Origin: Microbacterium terricola
GTDB lineage: Bacteria > Actinomycetota > Actinomycetes > Actinomycetales > Microbacteriaceae
DNA length: 64,000 nt
Direction: 5' to 3'
Assembly (NCBI RefSeq): GCF_027943945.1
Contig: NZ_AP027141.1
Span: 3,100,001-3,164,000 of the forward strand
The translations under genes and the position numbers were made by a program. Positions 35,901-43,429 of the stretch are shown here, one piece after another. Numbering within the stretch: the first letter of the stretch is position 1; each line of letters starts with the position of its first letter. The notes beneath the pieces are model-generated. The model worked only from the letters and a program-made list of their open reading frames with translations. It had not been told where the DNA came from and ran no database searches.

Positions 35901-36185
35901 GCCATAGTCGTCACTCGCAAAGATCGGGAGCGTCTGACCGGTCGCTCCGCCCGATTCCTGCACGAGCGAGCGCTCGAACGTCATCACGAGACGGCCGCTC
36001 GGCAGTTGCGCCGATTTCGGGTAGACGATGCAGTTGCCCCGGCCCTTCAGGCAGGGGTCGTCGGGAAGCGAGAAGATCACATCTCCCGTCGGTTCGTAGC
36101 CGCTGGCGGGCAGCGCAACCAGCATCGGCGCGGACAAAGCCGCCAGGATGATGCCTACGCCCAGCCCATTTCTTAGCCTTTTCAT
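32970..36185 (-). CDS. Secreted sialidase-fold beta-propeller protein with ricin-type lectin and Ig-like repeats
   Basis: 1071 residues. A Sec signal peptide (1 to about 29, ending ALPASG) is followed by a propeller of about 430 residues with two clear Asp-boxes, SDDYGDSW (91-98) and STDEGGSW (184-191). A beta-trefoil of ricin type spans 462-602 (repeated QxW: QQWQVV, QEWLLV). The C-terminal 470 residues are beta-sandwich repeats, two OmpL47-like (around 710-900) and two Ig-like ones, without LPXTG anchor. The classical sialidase FRIP motif is missing; the YPKSAQLPSGRLVMTF start fits the related exo-arabinanase (GH93) type about as well. In a galactoside module it probably acts outside the cell on pectic or arabinogalactan chains. 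ATG 36185 follows AGGAGAGG. Confidence 0.72.
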   Translation of the reverse strand: MKRLRNGLGVGIILAALSAPMLVALPASGYEPTGDVIFSLPDDPCLKGRGNCIVYPKSAQLPSGRLVMTFERSLVQESGGATGQTLPIFASDDYGDSWEQISEVAPPSDLSDDPAMDKYLSNWTNPYLYVLPEDVGELKAGTLLLASVVSGEDAYYLEQKANEPAWIPNNDGDRANVAIALFQSTDEGGSWDFVNIVTEGGWQGGSAGAIGTRIAGANTYGQIDPVWEPYLFAHNGKLITYFSDENDYLGFDPATGVLVEDPDNDTASDAGIQILAHRSWDGVGAWSAPIVDAWGNQVSRGNGKVQIGGGRPGMTNVVETTDGKFMMTFEFFANGNGNRYKLSTDPNNFFGDADPDGVNVNTLTRVTGSRSLNNSGSPVLVSLPDGRLAYNSSGSGSVWTNNGSSTGPWTEYQTTLAGGYSRNLTPIAGTGRVLILQSIWGGANTLPVIRHADIDFGGSDGLTYQLVNRKSGQVLGTGGKTNDANLGNANTPDIVQENPNGSVTQQWQVVPKTSGSITLLNQSGGRSATVWTGNATAGQRIAQWVDESTTGAWRFIPTTDGYVKLRSVVNSNMFLTGVSNGSPATVQLAASDGSQEWLLVPVAPAASELTARNQKTELISSDPSVSALTIQVDASAATPSGAARHAGATAHAFLYVGSEPAVDLGAVALDAQQRATVTLPDSLPESTTFRVAVAYEDAPLQWDEATILAADSDAPAISVVVDPSNPTGDNGWYTGEVSVSVSATDELDASPLVEVSVDGGAWSEATAPVELSTDGTHSVKVRATDFVGNVSGVTDQVVRIDGVTPVSAATVDEQARTVTIRSADDTSGVGRTEVNVANGGWVTYEGPVTVGADQTVVQFRSVDRAGNVETAASAVVPKAGVTLTKSLTAANIADSSVRFYDTNSITVRVTGGSATATGTIKVVAGAVQVGSGTLSNGRVTINLNKALLVPGKYTLEVRYSGNAALEASTDTAELSVAKAAATVKASFVDSTIKSSTTPKVKVSVSSKAPVTGTVTVKEGSKTLKAKVTLMNGKATISLPKLKTGTHKVTVTYNGSSSIGTAKSSTITVKVS

Positions 36186-36268
36186 GACCTCTCCTTCGAG
36201 GTGTGAGTTCACCTGACGCGGGCGCGACAGGTACCGCCGGCAGGGGTTGACTCCGGCGACGATCGAGG

Positions 36269-36290
36269 GAGCGTGGACTAGTCCTCGCTC
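36269..36290. promoter_or_regulatory. 22-bp palindrome upstream of the sialidase-like gene
   Basis: Arms GAGCG and CGCTC flank a perfect GGACTAGTCC core, with one mismatched pair (T/T) between. It lies 84 bases upstream of the start codon at 36185, inside the 36186-36462 gap, and looks like a regulator-binding site different from the LacI-type sites at 41.87 kb. Confidence 0.5.
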
Positions 36291-36390
36291 ATGCAGACTC
36301 GAGTTCTGCAGGGGGCTGGGAACGGACACCCTGAGGAGATGAGGGCGCCGTGCGGGTCTCCCGCGCTCCCGGGACTGACGCGAAGACGAT

Positions 36391-36433
36391 GCTGCCGACC
36401 GGGGGCGTGATGAACCGTCCCCCGGTCGTCAGC
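36391..36433 (-). terminator. Terminator after the sugar-binding protein gene
   Basis: 15-base arms GCTGCCGACCGGGGG (36391-36405) and CCCCCGGTCGTCAGC (36419-36433), one mismatch, 13-base loop, 30 bases after the stop at 36463. It ends the GH42-permease-binding protein operon. Confidence 0.72.
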
Positions 36434-36462
36434 TTCGCGCTCGCTGACCTACTGCGGTCGGA

Positions 36463-37815
36463 CTACTTGTTGACCTCGAAGCCCTGCGAGTTGCCGTAGT
36501 CGACGAGGTTCTCCTGCCAGGCCTGCAGCCCGGCGTTCAGGTCGCTGAAGTTGGCGTAGGACTGACCGACCGTGTCCGGGAAGACGCTGTTCGCGTACAC
36601 CTGGAACGGGAGGTACTCCCAGCCTTCTGCGACGTTCTGCGATGCCTCGACCAGGACCTTGTTGATCTCCTGTCCACCGAAGTACTCCGGTGCAGCGTTG
36701 AGGAAGTCGTCCGCGTTCAGCTGTGCGGTCGTCGACGGGAAGCCGCCGCTCTCGAGGAACACATCGATGCTCTCCTCCGAGCTGTTCAGCCACTGCAGGA
36801 ACGCCGCAGCGAGAGCGGGGTTCTTGCTCTGCTTGATCACGGACTGTGCGCTGCCGCCGTTCTCCGCGGTCGTCGGCGAGCCGTCGTAGCTCGGCAGCGG
36901 TGCGACGCGCCACTGGCCGGCGCCCTCAGGTACGGACCCTTCCAGAATGCCGGGCATCCAGGCGCCCGTCACGATCGTCGCGATGCTGCCGTTGCCGAGG
37001 CCCTTCCACCAGTCGTCCGTCCAGGTCGAGATGGGTGCGAGCAGTTCGGGCTCGAGGAGCTGGTTCCACGTGTCGGCCCAGAGCTTGCTGCCCTCGTCCT
37101 GCAGATCGATCGTGACCTTCGTGCCGTCGGTCTTGTAGGGGCGGCCTCCGGCCTGCCAGATCAGGGGCTGCGCGAACCCGGGGTCGCCGGCGTCGTTGGT
37201 GATGTACTTGGACGAGTCTGCGGCGTGGAGCTTCTCGCCCGCAGCGATGTACTCGTCCCAGGTTGCCGGCACGTCGAGGTCGTATTCGTCGAAGATCGAC
37301 TGGTTGTACAGGAGCACCATGGGGCCTGAGTCCTGCGGGAGCCCGTACAGTCCGCCGTTGAGATTCACTGCGCCCCAGGTCGAAGCGGTGTACGTGTCCT
37401 CGAGGTCGTCGAGCCCGAACTGCGCGAGGTCGAGCAGGCTGTCCGAGAGGGCGAACTGCTGCAGCGCGTAGTACTCGATCTGTGCGACGTCGGGTGCGCC
37501 CGAACCCGCGGTGATCGCGTTCTGGAGCTTGGTGTACTCGTCCGTCGCGGTGCCCGCGTTCACGACGGTGACGTCGACGTTCGGATACTCCTTCATGAAG
37601 GCTTCGGCCTGGGCCTCGCCCGAGGGTGTCCAGGTCCAGTAGGTGAGCTCGCCGCCTGCCTCAAGCGCAGCTTCGAGATCGGATGCCGAGGCCTCGGGCG
37701 CGGCCGCTGTGCCGGTATCGCCGCCGCAGCCCGAGAGCGACAGCGCGGCGAAACCGGCCACGGCGAGCACCGCCGCTGTACGCGCCGGACGCGAGCGCCA
37801 TGTTGCGTTGAACAT
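36463..37815 (-). CDS. Carbohydrate ABC transporter substrate-binding lipoprotein
   Basis: 450 residues; a signal peptide with lipobox LSGC (cysteine about 30), then an extracellular solute-binding family 1 fold (ELTYWTWTPSGEAQAEAF, the VNAGTATDEYTKLQNAI strand, and a WKGLGNGSIATIVTGAWMPG hinge). AAAGGA stands before ATG 37815; an in-frame ATG five codons upstream lacks a good RBS. It is the last gene of the leftward operon GH42, two permeases, binding protein, and most likely takes up a galactooligosaccharide. Confidence 0.9.
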   Translation of the reverse strand: MFNATWRSRPARTAAVLAVAGFAALSLSGCGGDTGTAAAPEASASDLEAALEAGGELTYWTWTPSGEAQAEAFMKEYPNVDVTVVNAGTATDEYTKLQNAITAGSGAPDVAQIEYYALQQFALSDSLLDLAQFGLDDLEDTYTASTWGAVNLNGGLYGLPQDSGPMVLLYNQSIFDEYDLDVPATWDEYIAAGEKLHAADSSKYITNDAGDPGFAQPLIWQAGGRPYKTDGTKVTIDLQDEGSKLWADTWNQLLEPELLAPISTWTDDWWKGLGNGSIATIVTGAWMPGILEGSVPEGAGQWRVAPLPSYDGSPTTAENGGSAQSVIKQSKNPALAAAFLQWLNSSEESIDVFLESGGFPSTTAQLNADDFLNAAPEYFGGQEINKVLVEASQNVAEGWEYLPFQVYANSVFPDTVGQSYANFSDLNAGLQAWQENLVDYGNSQGFEVNK

Positions 37816-37903
37816 GTGTGTTCCTTTCACTTCGTTGTGTGTGGGTGCAGGTCACCCGGGTGGGTCGAGAGGATGTTCGGGTCCATCGCGCAGTGCTCCC
37901 GAA

Positions 37904-38803
37904 TCACTGTTTGACGCTTCCTGCGCTCAGGCCCGATTGCCAGAAGCGCTGCAAGAAGAGGAAGATCACAACGATCGGCACGATCGTGATGAGCGAGCCG
38001 GTGATCACGAGGTTGTAGATCGGCTCGGCCGCGACGCCGGATGCCTGCGAACTCCACTGGTTCAGTCCGACCGTGAGCGGGTACCAGGTCGGGTCGCTCA
38101 GCATGATCAGCGGCAGGAAGTAGTTGTTCCACGTCGCGACGATCGAGAACAGCGCGACGGTGACGATTCCGGGGGTCAGCAGCCGGATTGAGATCGTGAA
38201 GAAGGTGCGCATCTCGCTGGCGCCGTCGAGCCGCGCGGCCTCCAACAGCTCGGTGGGGACGGAGTCGATCGTGTACACCCAAATCAGGTACAGGCCGAAC
38301 GGCGTGATCAGCGACGGGATGATGATCGACCAGGGCGTGTTAGTGAGGCCCATCTGGCTGAACAGCAGGAACGTCGGGACGGCGAGCGCGGTTCCAGGCA
38401 CGGCAACGGCTCCCAGCACGACGGCGAAGTAGGCCGTTCGCCCCGGGAACGTGTACTTCGCGAGGCCGTACCCGGCGAGGGTGGCCAGGAGTGTGGCGCC
38501 TCCCGCGCCGAGGACGACGTACAGCAACGTGTTGCCGAGCCAGCGCAGGAAGATGCCGTCGTCGTACGTGAATGTCGCGACGATGTTGTCCCACAGGGCG
38601 AATGTGTCGCCAAAGGCGAGCCCGAAGGTGGTGAACAGATCGGCCTGGGTCTTGCTGGCGTTGATGACGAGCCAGGCGAGCGGCACGATCGCGTAGATCA
38701 GGAAGAGGAGCATGATCACCGTCAGAGCGACGGATTTGCGCGGACGGGCGATCGAGAAGCGCTGGTGGGCCCTCGGGTTGACGGTGCGAAGCGTCGTGGT
38801 CAT
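37904..38803 (-). CDS. Carbohydrate ABC transporter permease (MalG type)
   Basis: 299 residues; six membrane helices after a short basic N-terminus, EAA motif ELLEAARLDGASEMRTFFTISIRLL near 205. Its ATG overlaps the stop of the upstream permease gene by four bases. It forms the importer with the neighbouring permease and the lipoprotein encoded 88 bases downstream. Confidence 0.92.
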   Translation of the reverse strand: MTTTLRTVNPRAHQRFSIARPRKSVALTVIMLLFLIYAIVPLAWLVINASKTQADLFTTFGLAFGDTFALWDNIVATFTYDDGIFLRWLGNTLLYVVLGAGGATLLATLAGYGLAKYTFPGRTAYFAVVLGAVAVPGTALAVPTFLLFSQMGLTNTPWSIIIPSLITPFGLYLIWVYTIDSVPTELLEAARLDGASEMRTFFTISIRLLTPGIVTVALFSIVATWNNYFLPLIMLSDPTWYPLTVGLNQWSSQASGVAAEPIYNLVITGSLITIVPIVVIFLFLQRFWQSGLSAGSVKQ

Positions 38804-39726
38804 CGGTCCTCCTTGCGGGTTCCGCGCAGCTGGACGACGTAGGCGATCACGGCGGTGATGACGCCCATGATGATCGCGATGGTCGCGGCGTAGTTGTACT
38901 GCTGGCCTGCGAACGACAGGTTGTAGGCGTACATGTTCGGCGTGAAGTACGTCGTGATGACGTTGTTGGCCAACGGCTGGAGCACGTTGGGCTCGTTGAA
39001 CAGCTGGAAGCTGCCAATGATGGAGAAGATCGTTGCGATCACGATCGCGCCGCGGGCGGCCGGCAGCTTGATGGCTTTGATGACCTGCCAGCCGCGGGCA
39101 CCGTCGATCGCTGCCGCCTCATACAGATCGGTGGGGATCGTCTTGAGTGAGGAGTAGAAGATCAGCATGTTGTAGCCGACGAACTCCCAGGTGACGATGT
39201 TGCCGATGGAGGCGAGGATCCAGTTCGCCGAGAACGGCTGGACGACGGTGGCCCCGAGCATCCGGTTGATGTCGGCGACGAGCCCGAAGTTGCTGCCGTA
39301 CATGAAGCCCCAGACGAGTACGGCCACGACGGCGGGCACCGCGTACGGCAGGAAGATCACCATACGGAACACGCCGCTCGCGTAGAGGCGGGCGCTGTCG
39401 ATGGCGAGCGCCGCGACCAGCGCGAGCACCAGCATGATCGGGACCTGGATGAGCAGGAAGATGACGACGCGGAGGAACCCATCCCAGAACTGCGGGTCGG
39501 TGAGGGCGGCGACATAGTTGTCGATCCCGACGAAGCTGTTTCCCCCGATCATCCGGTTCTGGAACAGGCTCAGGTACAGCGCGTACGCGAGCGGTGCGAT
39601 GAAGACGATCAGAAACACGACGGCGAACGGCGCGGCGAACTGCCAGCCGCGCCAGTCCCGTCGACGGCGGCGCTTCAACAGCGGGGCGTCCACGACCATC
39701 GGGGGCGCACCTTGCACAACGGTCAT
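38800..39726 (-). CDS. Carbohydrate ABC transporter permease (MalF type)
   Basis: 308 residues; basic tail KRRRRRDW near 20, six membrane helices and EAA loop DLYEAAAIDGARGWQVIKAIKLPA near 222. ATG 39726 follows AAGGAGAGG and overlaps the GH42 stop by four bases, so it is translationally coupled with the galactosidase. The in-frame extension upstream has no RBS. Confidence 0.92.
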   Translation of the reverse strand: MTVVQGAPPMVVDAPLLKRRRRRDWRGWQFAAPFAVVFLIVFIAPLAYALYLSLFQNRMIGGNSFVGIDNYVAALTDPQFWDGFLRVVIFLLIQVPIMLVLALVAALAIDSARLYASGVFRMVIFLPYAVPAVVAVLVWGFMYGSNFGLVADINRMLGATVVQPFSANWILASIGNIVTWEFVGYNMLIFYSSLKTIPTDLYEAAAIDGARGWQVIKAIKLPAARGAIVIATIFSIIGSFQLFNEPNVLQPLANNVITTYFTPNMYAYNLSFAGQQYNYAATIAIIMGVITAVIAYVVQLRGTRKEDR

Positions 39727-41831
39727 CGGGCCTCTCCTTCCGCTGCGAACCGCAGAATGCGAGTGCCCCACGGTGCCAGATCGATCGTGGTGCCCGCGGC
39801 CACGACGACCCCGCCGATCGCGTCCTCCGCATCGGTCGCGAGCCCGACTTGCTGGCGGTCCTGGCCCCAGTTGAAGAGGAACGCGTAGCGGTGTGCACCG
39901 GCCGTGCCGGACGACATCGTGACAGACGATCCAGCGGGGATCCGCACGGCGGGGGTGTGCGTGGGAATCGCCTCCGCGGCCACAGTGCGGGCGAGCTCGC
40001 GGTCGGGCACGGTGCCGACGACCGTGATTCGACCTGCACCATGGACGTGCGTCGTGACTGCCGCGAACGCGGAGAAGCGCGGGTGTGCATACGTCGCGAG
40101 GATGTCGGCATCCGTCGGGATGAGTCCGTCGACCCAGAGCCGCGCATGCGCGGAGCCGTCCGACGCACCATGATCTGTTGTCACCGTGATGTCGTGCTGC
40201 AGGTTGGAGAACTCCTCGTAACGGACCCCAGCCGCATCGGCGAGTCCCGGCGGCGCGACCGCGATGCGAGCGCGTGCCAATTCGTCGGCGTAGGCGGTTC
40301 GAGGTCCGAGAAGCAGGTGACCTCCGGCCGCCGCGTAGTCGCGGAGCAGGGTGATGTCGGCGTCGGAGGTGATGTACACCGCGGCGGCGATCAGCACCGG
40401 ATACCGCCGAGCGAGTTCGGCGGCGCCTAGCGCGAGCGCCTGTTCGACGTGCATGATCCTCGCCTGGCCACCTGCGTCGAGGACACCGCGGTAGAACGCG
40501 TCGAAGATCCGCTCGTACGACTCGTCGTCAGGCTTGCCGTCGCGGGCGAGTGGCGGCATGAACTGCAGTGCGTAGCGGCTCGGATTCGACCAGAGCACCA
40601 CAGCATCCGCGTCGGGAACATAGCCATCGAGCCGGGCGCCGAGCGCTGCCAGATCGCGGCCGATCTCGCTGACCTCGCGGTAGATGCGGCCCGGTTCGAG
40701 GCTGTGCGGCAGCACGCCACCCCAGTAGGTCTCCGCCCCGTACGGGAGGGAGTGCCAGTGCCAGTACTCGATCATCTCGGCGCCGCGAGAGATCAGGGCG
40801 AAAGCGGCCTGGCGAAGCTGACCCGGGTATGGCGGGAAATTGTTCTCGGACGCGTCGATGGCCTGCGCGTTCGTCTCAGTGACCAGGTAGCGCTGCTGCC
40901 TCGAGGAGTACATGCGGTCCGCCTGGCGGAACAGGCCCGCCACCCCCGACGTCGTCCAGTAATTGAGCGCCTCGAGGTCCTTCGATGCATCGAGCTGGTC
41001 CTGCATCCCGTAGTACGGATTGCCCGAGGCGACGTCGAGCGCCTCGAATACGGAGCGGTCGTCGAGCGCGCGGCGCGGATACTGCAGGCAGGTCGTCACG
41101 AATTGGTCGTCGGTGGCGTATTCGCGCACGATCTCCGCCTGCCAGGCGATGAAGTCGGTCGTCACCTGCGCCTGATAACGCCGCCACGCGAGGTCGTACT
41201 GCGGGAAGGTATTGCCATCGGGTCGCCAAAGCTCGGTCCAGTCGCCGAGACGGTGTGACCAGTACGTCAGGCCCCACTCGCGGTTCAGGGTGTCGACGTC
41301 GCCATACTGCTCCCTCAGCGACGCGACGAAGCCCTCGAACACGCCCTGGTTGTGGAGGAGCTCAAGACCGGGCTCATTGTCGACTTGATAGCCGATGACC
41401 GCAGGGTGCTCCGCGTGACGCTCGATGATCCGCCGGATCACCCGTTCGGCATGGAAGCGGAAGACCGGGTGCGTGTAGTCGACCTCTTGGCGGGCGCCCC
41501 ACGGAATTCGCTCGCCCGTGCGACGCTCAGCGGCGATCTCCGGGTGCGCGGTCTGCAACCACGGCGGGACGGCGTAGGTCGGAGTGCCGAGAATGACCCG
41601 GATGCCGCGCTCGTGCGCCCCGTCGAGCACCGGGGCCAGCCACTCCAGGTCGAATTCCGCGTCCCGGGGCTCCCATGTCGACCACACCGACTCGCCGACT
41701 CGGATCACATTGATGCCGGCCGCGGCCATCAGATCGAGGTCCTTGGCCGTGCGGTCGCTCTGGTGGTACTCGGGGTAATAGGCGACACCGAAGAGCAGGT
41801 CTGCGGTGGGGCGGCGCGTCGTCGCGGACAT
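39723..41831 (-). CDS. Beta-galactosidase, glycoside hydrolase family 42
   Basis: 702 residues, cytoplasmic. The TIM barrel begins with LLFGVAYYPEYH; the acid/base is E153 in YQVDNEPG and the nucleophile E319 in YLVTETNAQA. A trimerisation (glutamine-amidotransferase-like) domain and a C-terminal beta domain follow, the full GH42 layout. It hydrolyses short galactooligosaccharides, for example from galactan. First gene of the operon with two permeases and a binding protein, divergent from a lacI-type gene; a 26-bp palindrome with TTATCGATAA core ends 30 bases upstream of its start. Confidence 0.93.
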   Translation of the reverse strand: MSATTRRPTADLLFGVAYYPEYHQSDRTAKDLDLMAAAGINVIRVGESVWSTWEPRDAEFDLEWLAPVLDGAHERGIRVILGTPTYAVPPWLQTAHPEIAAERRTGERIPWGARQEVDYTHPVFRFHAERVIRRIIERHAEHPAVIGYQVDNEPGLELLHNQGVFEGFVASLREQYGDVDTLNREWGLTYWSHRLGDWTELWRPDGNTFPQYDLAWRRYQAQVTTDFIAWQAEIVREYATDDQFVTTCLQYPRRALDDRSVFEALDVASGNPYYGMQDQLDASKDLEALNYWTTSGVAGLFRQADRMYSSRQQRYLVTETNAQAIDASENNFPPYPGQLRQAAFALISRGAEMIEYWHWHSLPYGAETYWGGVLPHSLEPGRIYREVSEIGRDLAALGARLDGYVPDADAVVLWSNPSRYALQFMPPLARDGKPDDESYERIFDAFYRGVLDAGGQARIMHVEQALALGAAELARRYPVLIAAAVYITSDADITLLRDYAAAGGHLLLGPRTAYADELARARIAVAPPGLADAAGVRYEEFSNLQHDITVTTDHGASDGSAHARLWVDGLIPTDADILATYAHPRFSAFAAVTTHVHGAGRITVVGTVPDRELARTVAAEAIPTHTPAVRIPAGSSVTMSSGTAGAHRYAFLFNWGQDRQQVGLATDAEDAIGGVVVAAGTTIDLAPWGTRILRFAAEGEAR

Positions 41832-41860
41832 CGGGTCAACTACTCCGTTGTGGTGTCGAT

Positions 41861-41886
41861 GCGAACTGTTATCGATAACCGTTCGC
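41861..41886. promoter_or_regulatory. LacI-type operator 1 in the GH42/lacI divergent gap
   Basis: A 26-bp palindrome with one mismatched pair: arms GCGAAC and GTTCGC around the perfect core GTTATCGATAAC. It lies close to the GH42 start and fits the symmetric operators of LacI-family repressors. Confidence 0.8.
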
Positions 41887-41901
41887 GGGCTAGAGCTATT
41901 G

Positions 41902-41911
41902 TTATCGATAA
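41902..41911. promoter_or_regulatory. LacI-type operator 2 in the GH42/lacI divergent gap
   Basis: A second perfect TTATCGATAA, flanked on the right by AAGTTC as operator 1 is by CCGTTC. The centres are 33 bp apart, about three helical turns, so two repressor dimers would sit on the same DNA face. Confidence 0.7.
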
Positions 41912-41959
41912 AAGTTCACGACGCAAGTACAGTTTCTGCTGACCCATGAAAGGGGGCTC

Positions 41960-43006
41960 ATGGCCGAGGCCTCCCCAGCCGGCAACCGTTCCGGCGCGCG
42001 CAAGAATGCGACGATCTACGACATCGCGCACGCTGCCGACGTCTCACATCAGTCCGTGAGCCGCTACATGCGCGGGCTCGACATGCGAGCCACGACCAAG
42101 GTGAAGATCGAGAAGGCGCTCGAGCTTCTCGACTATAAGCCAAACCTGACGGCCCGAGCTCTCATCACAGGCCGCTCGCTGAGGATCGGCGCCCTGACGC
42201 ACGAGACCCATCAAGTCGGCCCGAACATGGTCATACAGGGTGCGACGGCGGCCGCCCGTGAAGCCGGATACCTCCTCGATGTCGTCACCCTCGACATGGG
42301 CGACGCCGCCGAGATCGGCCAGGCCCTTGCCTCCCTCATGCAGTACGACCTCGCGGGGATTCTCGCCTTCGCCTCAACCGACGGCACCCGCGACGTGTTC
42401 GAGCGAACCCGCTTCGACGTGCCGGTCGTTATCGCGAGCGAGACGGATGAGCCTGATTCTGTCGACGCCTCACGAACGGCCACGCACGGTATCGACGACC
42501 TCGTCAGCCATCTCGCCGATCTCGGTCACCGCACGTTCCTGCACATTGCCGGCCCGGAAGACTGGGCCGCCGCGAGGAACCGTCGCCACGCTTTCGAAAG
42601 CGCGATGAGTTCGCGAGGGTTCACCGCGGCGGGCATCGTGCACGGCGACTGGTCGGCGAAGTCTGGCTATGACGCAATCAGTGCGATGCCGGCAGCGGAC
42701 GTGCCCACCGCGATCGTCGCTGCGAACGACCAGATGGCCCTCGGTGCGATGCACGCACTCCACGAGCACGGACTCGCAGTGCCTCGTGACGTCAGTGTCA
42801 CCGGGCTCGACGACACTCCCGAGGCCGCGTACTTCACGCCCTCGCTGACCACGATCCGACTCGACTTCCGCGCGCAGGGGCGCGAGGCACTCGCCGAACT
42901 ACTCCGACAAGTTGACCCTGCCAGGCCCGAGTCCGAATCAGAGATACCCAGGATCGACTCCGCGCTTCTCATCCGCGAGTCGACGGGACCAGCAGCGCGC
43001 CAGTAG
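41960..43006 (+). CDS. LacI family transcriptional regulator
   Basis: 348 residues. The headpiece ATIYDIAHAADVSHQSVSRYMRG (about 17-40) with the hinge helix PNLTARALITGRS precedes a periplasmic-binding-like sugar domain (RIGALTHETHQVGPN onwards, FDVPVVIASE, VPTAIVAANDQMALG). AAAGGGGG stands before ATG 41960. It is divergent from the GH42 operon across twin TTATCGATAA sites and should repress that operon and itself until a galactoside inducer binds. Confidence 0.92.
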   Translation: MAEASPAGNRSGARKNATIYDIAHAADVSHQSVSRYMRGLDMRATTKVKIEKALELLDYKPNLTARALITGRSLRIGALTHETHQVGPNMVIQGATAAAREAGYLLDVVTLDMGDAAEIGQALASLMQYDLAGILAFASTDGTRDVFERTRFDVPVVIASETDEPDSVDASRTATHGIDDLVSHLADLGHRTFLHIAGPEDWAAARNRRHAFESAMSSRGFTAAGIVHGDWSAKSGYDAISAMPAADVPTAIVAANDQMALGAMHALHEHGLAVPRDVSVTGLDDTPEAAYFTPSLTTIRLDFRAQGREALAELLRQVDPARPESESEIPRIDSALLIRESTGPAARQ

Positions 43007-43429
43007 AACGCGTCGGGCGGGAGTGCTCGACTGGGCAGTCGAGCCGTGATCATTTCGCCCCACCTCCCCTCTCCCTGCCCGATTCCAGAGGTCCGCGACA
43101 CAAAACTCTGCAATGACCTGGGATTCTCCTCCGGAAAAGTGTCAACTAGGTTGAGAATCGGCCGCCGTCAGGGCGACCTGTGTCCGCGAAATCTCCAGTC
43201 CCAACTACCTGAGAATTTCGCTGAGCGGTCCCAACTCCGCGACGTTCCACATCCACTTCTCTCTTCCAGCACCGGTTCGCGAACACCGACGCGGGCATGC
43301 CTATACTGCTGTCGTCCGGCGTTACGCACGCCGGTGCTCGAAAAAAGGGCACGCAGCCTCCGGCACTGTCGCCGGCACTGGTGAGACACATACGGTTCCC
43401 GCATCCGTTCTGTCTTGAGAGGCACGCCC
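43007..43429. promoter_or_regulatory. Long intergenic region upstream of the ThDP-dependent enzyme gene
   Basis: 423 bases without a credible gene. It contains the spaced inverted repeat GATTCTC/GAGAATC around 43120-43160, two copies of GTCCCAACT, a GTTCGCGAAC palindrome (43275-43284), a possible -10 TATACT (43302-43307), and a 7-bp stem CCGGCGT/ACGCCGG (43316-43334). The first part may hold the 3' end of the lacI transcript; the second part probably holds the promoter of the gene at 43430. Base composition is less GC-rich than in the neighbouring genes. Confidence 0.5.

Noticed and set aside
43316..43334. CCGGCGT/ACGCCGG stem as a terminator
   Set aside because: It is followed by an A-run, not a T-run, on the plus strand and sits between a possible promoter and the start codon.
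43046..43384. A 112-codon frame in the gap before the ThDP enzyme gene
   Set aside because: No RBS, no family resemblance and atypical composition; the stretch looks regulatory.
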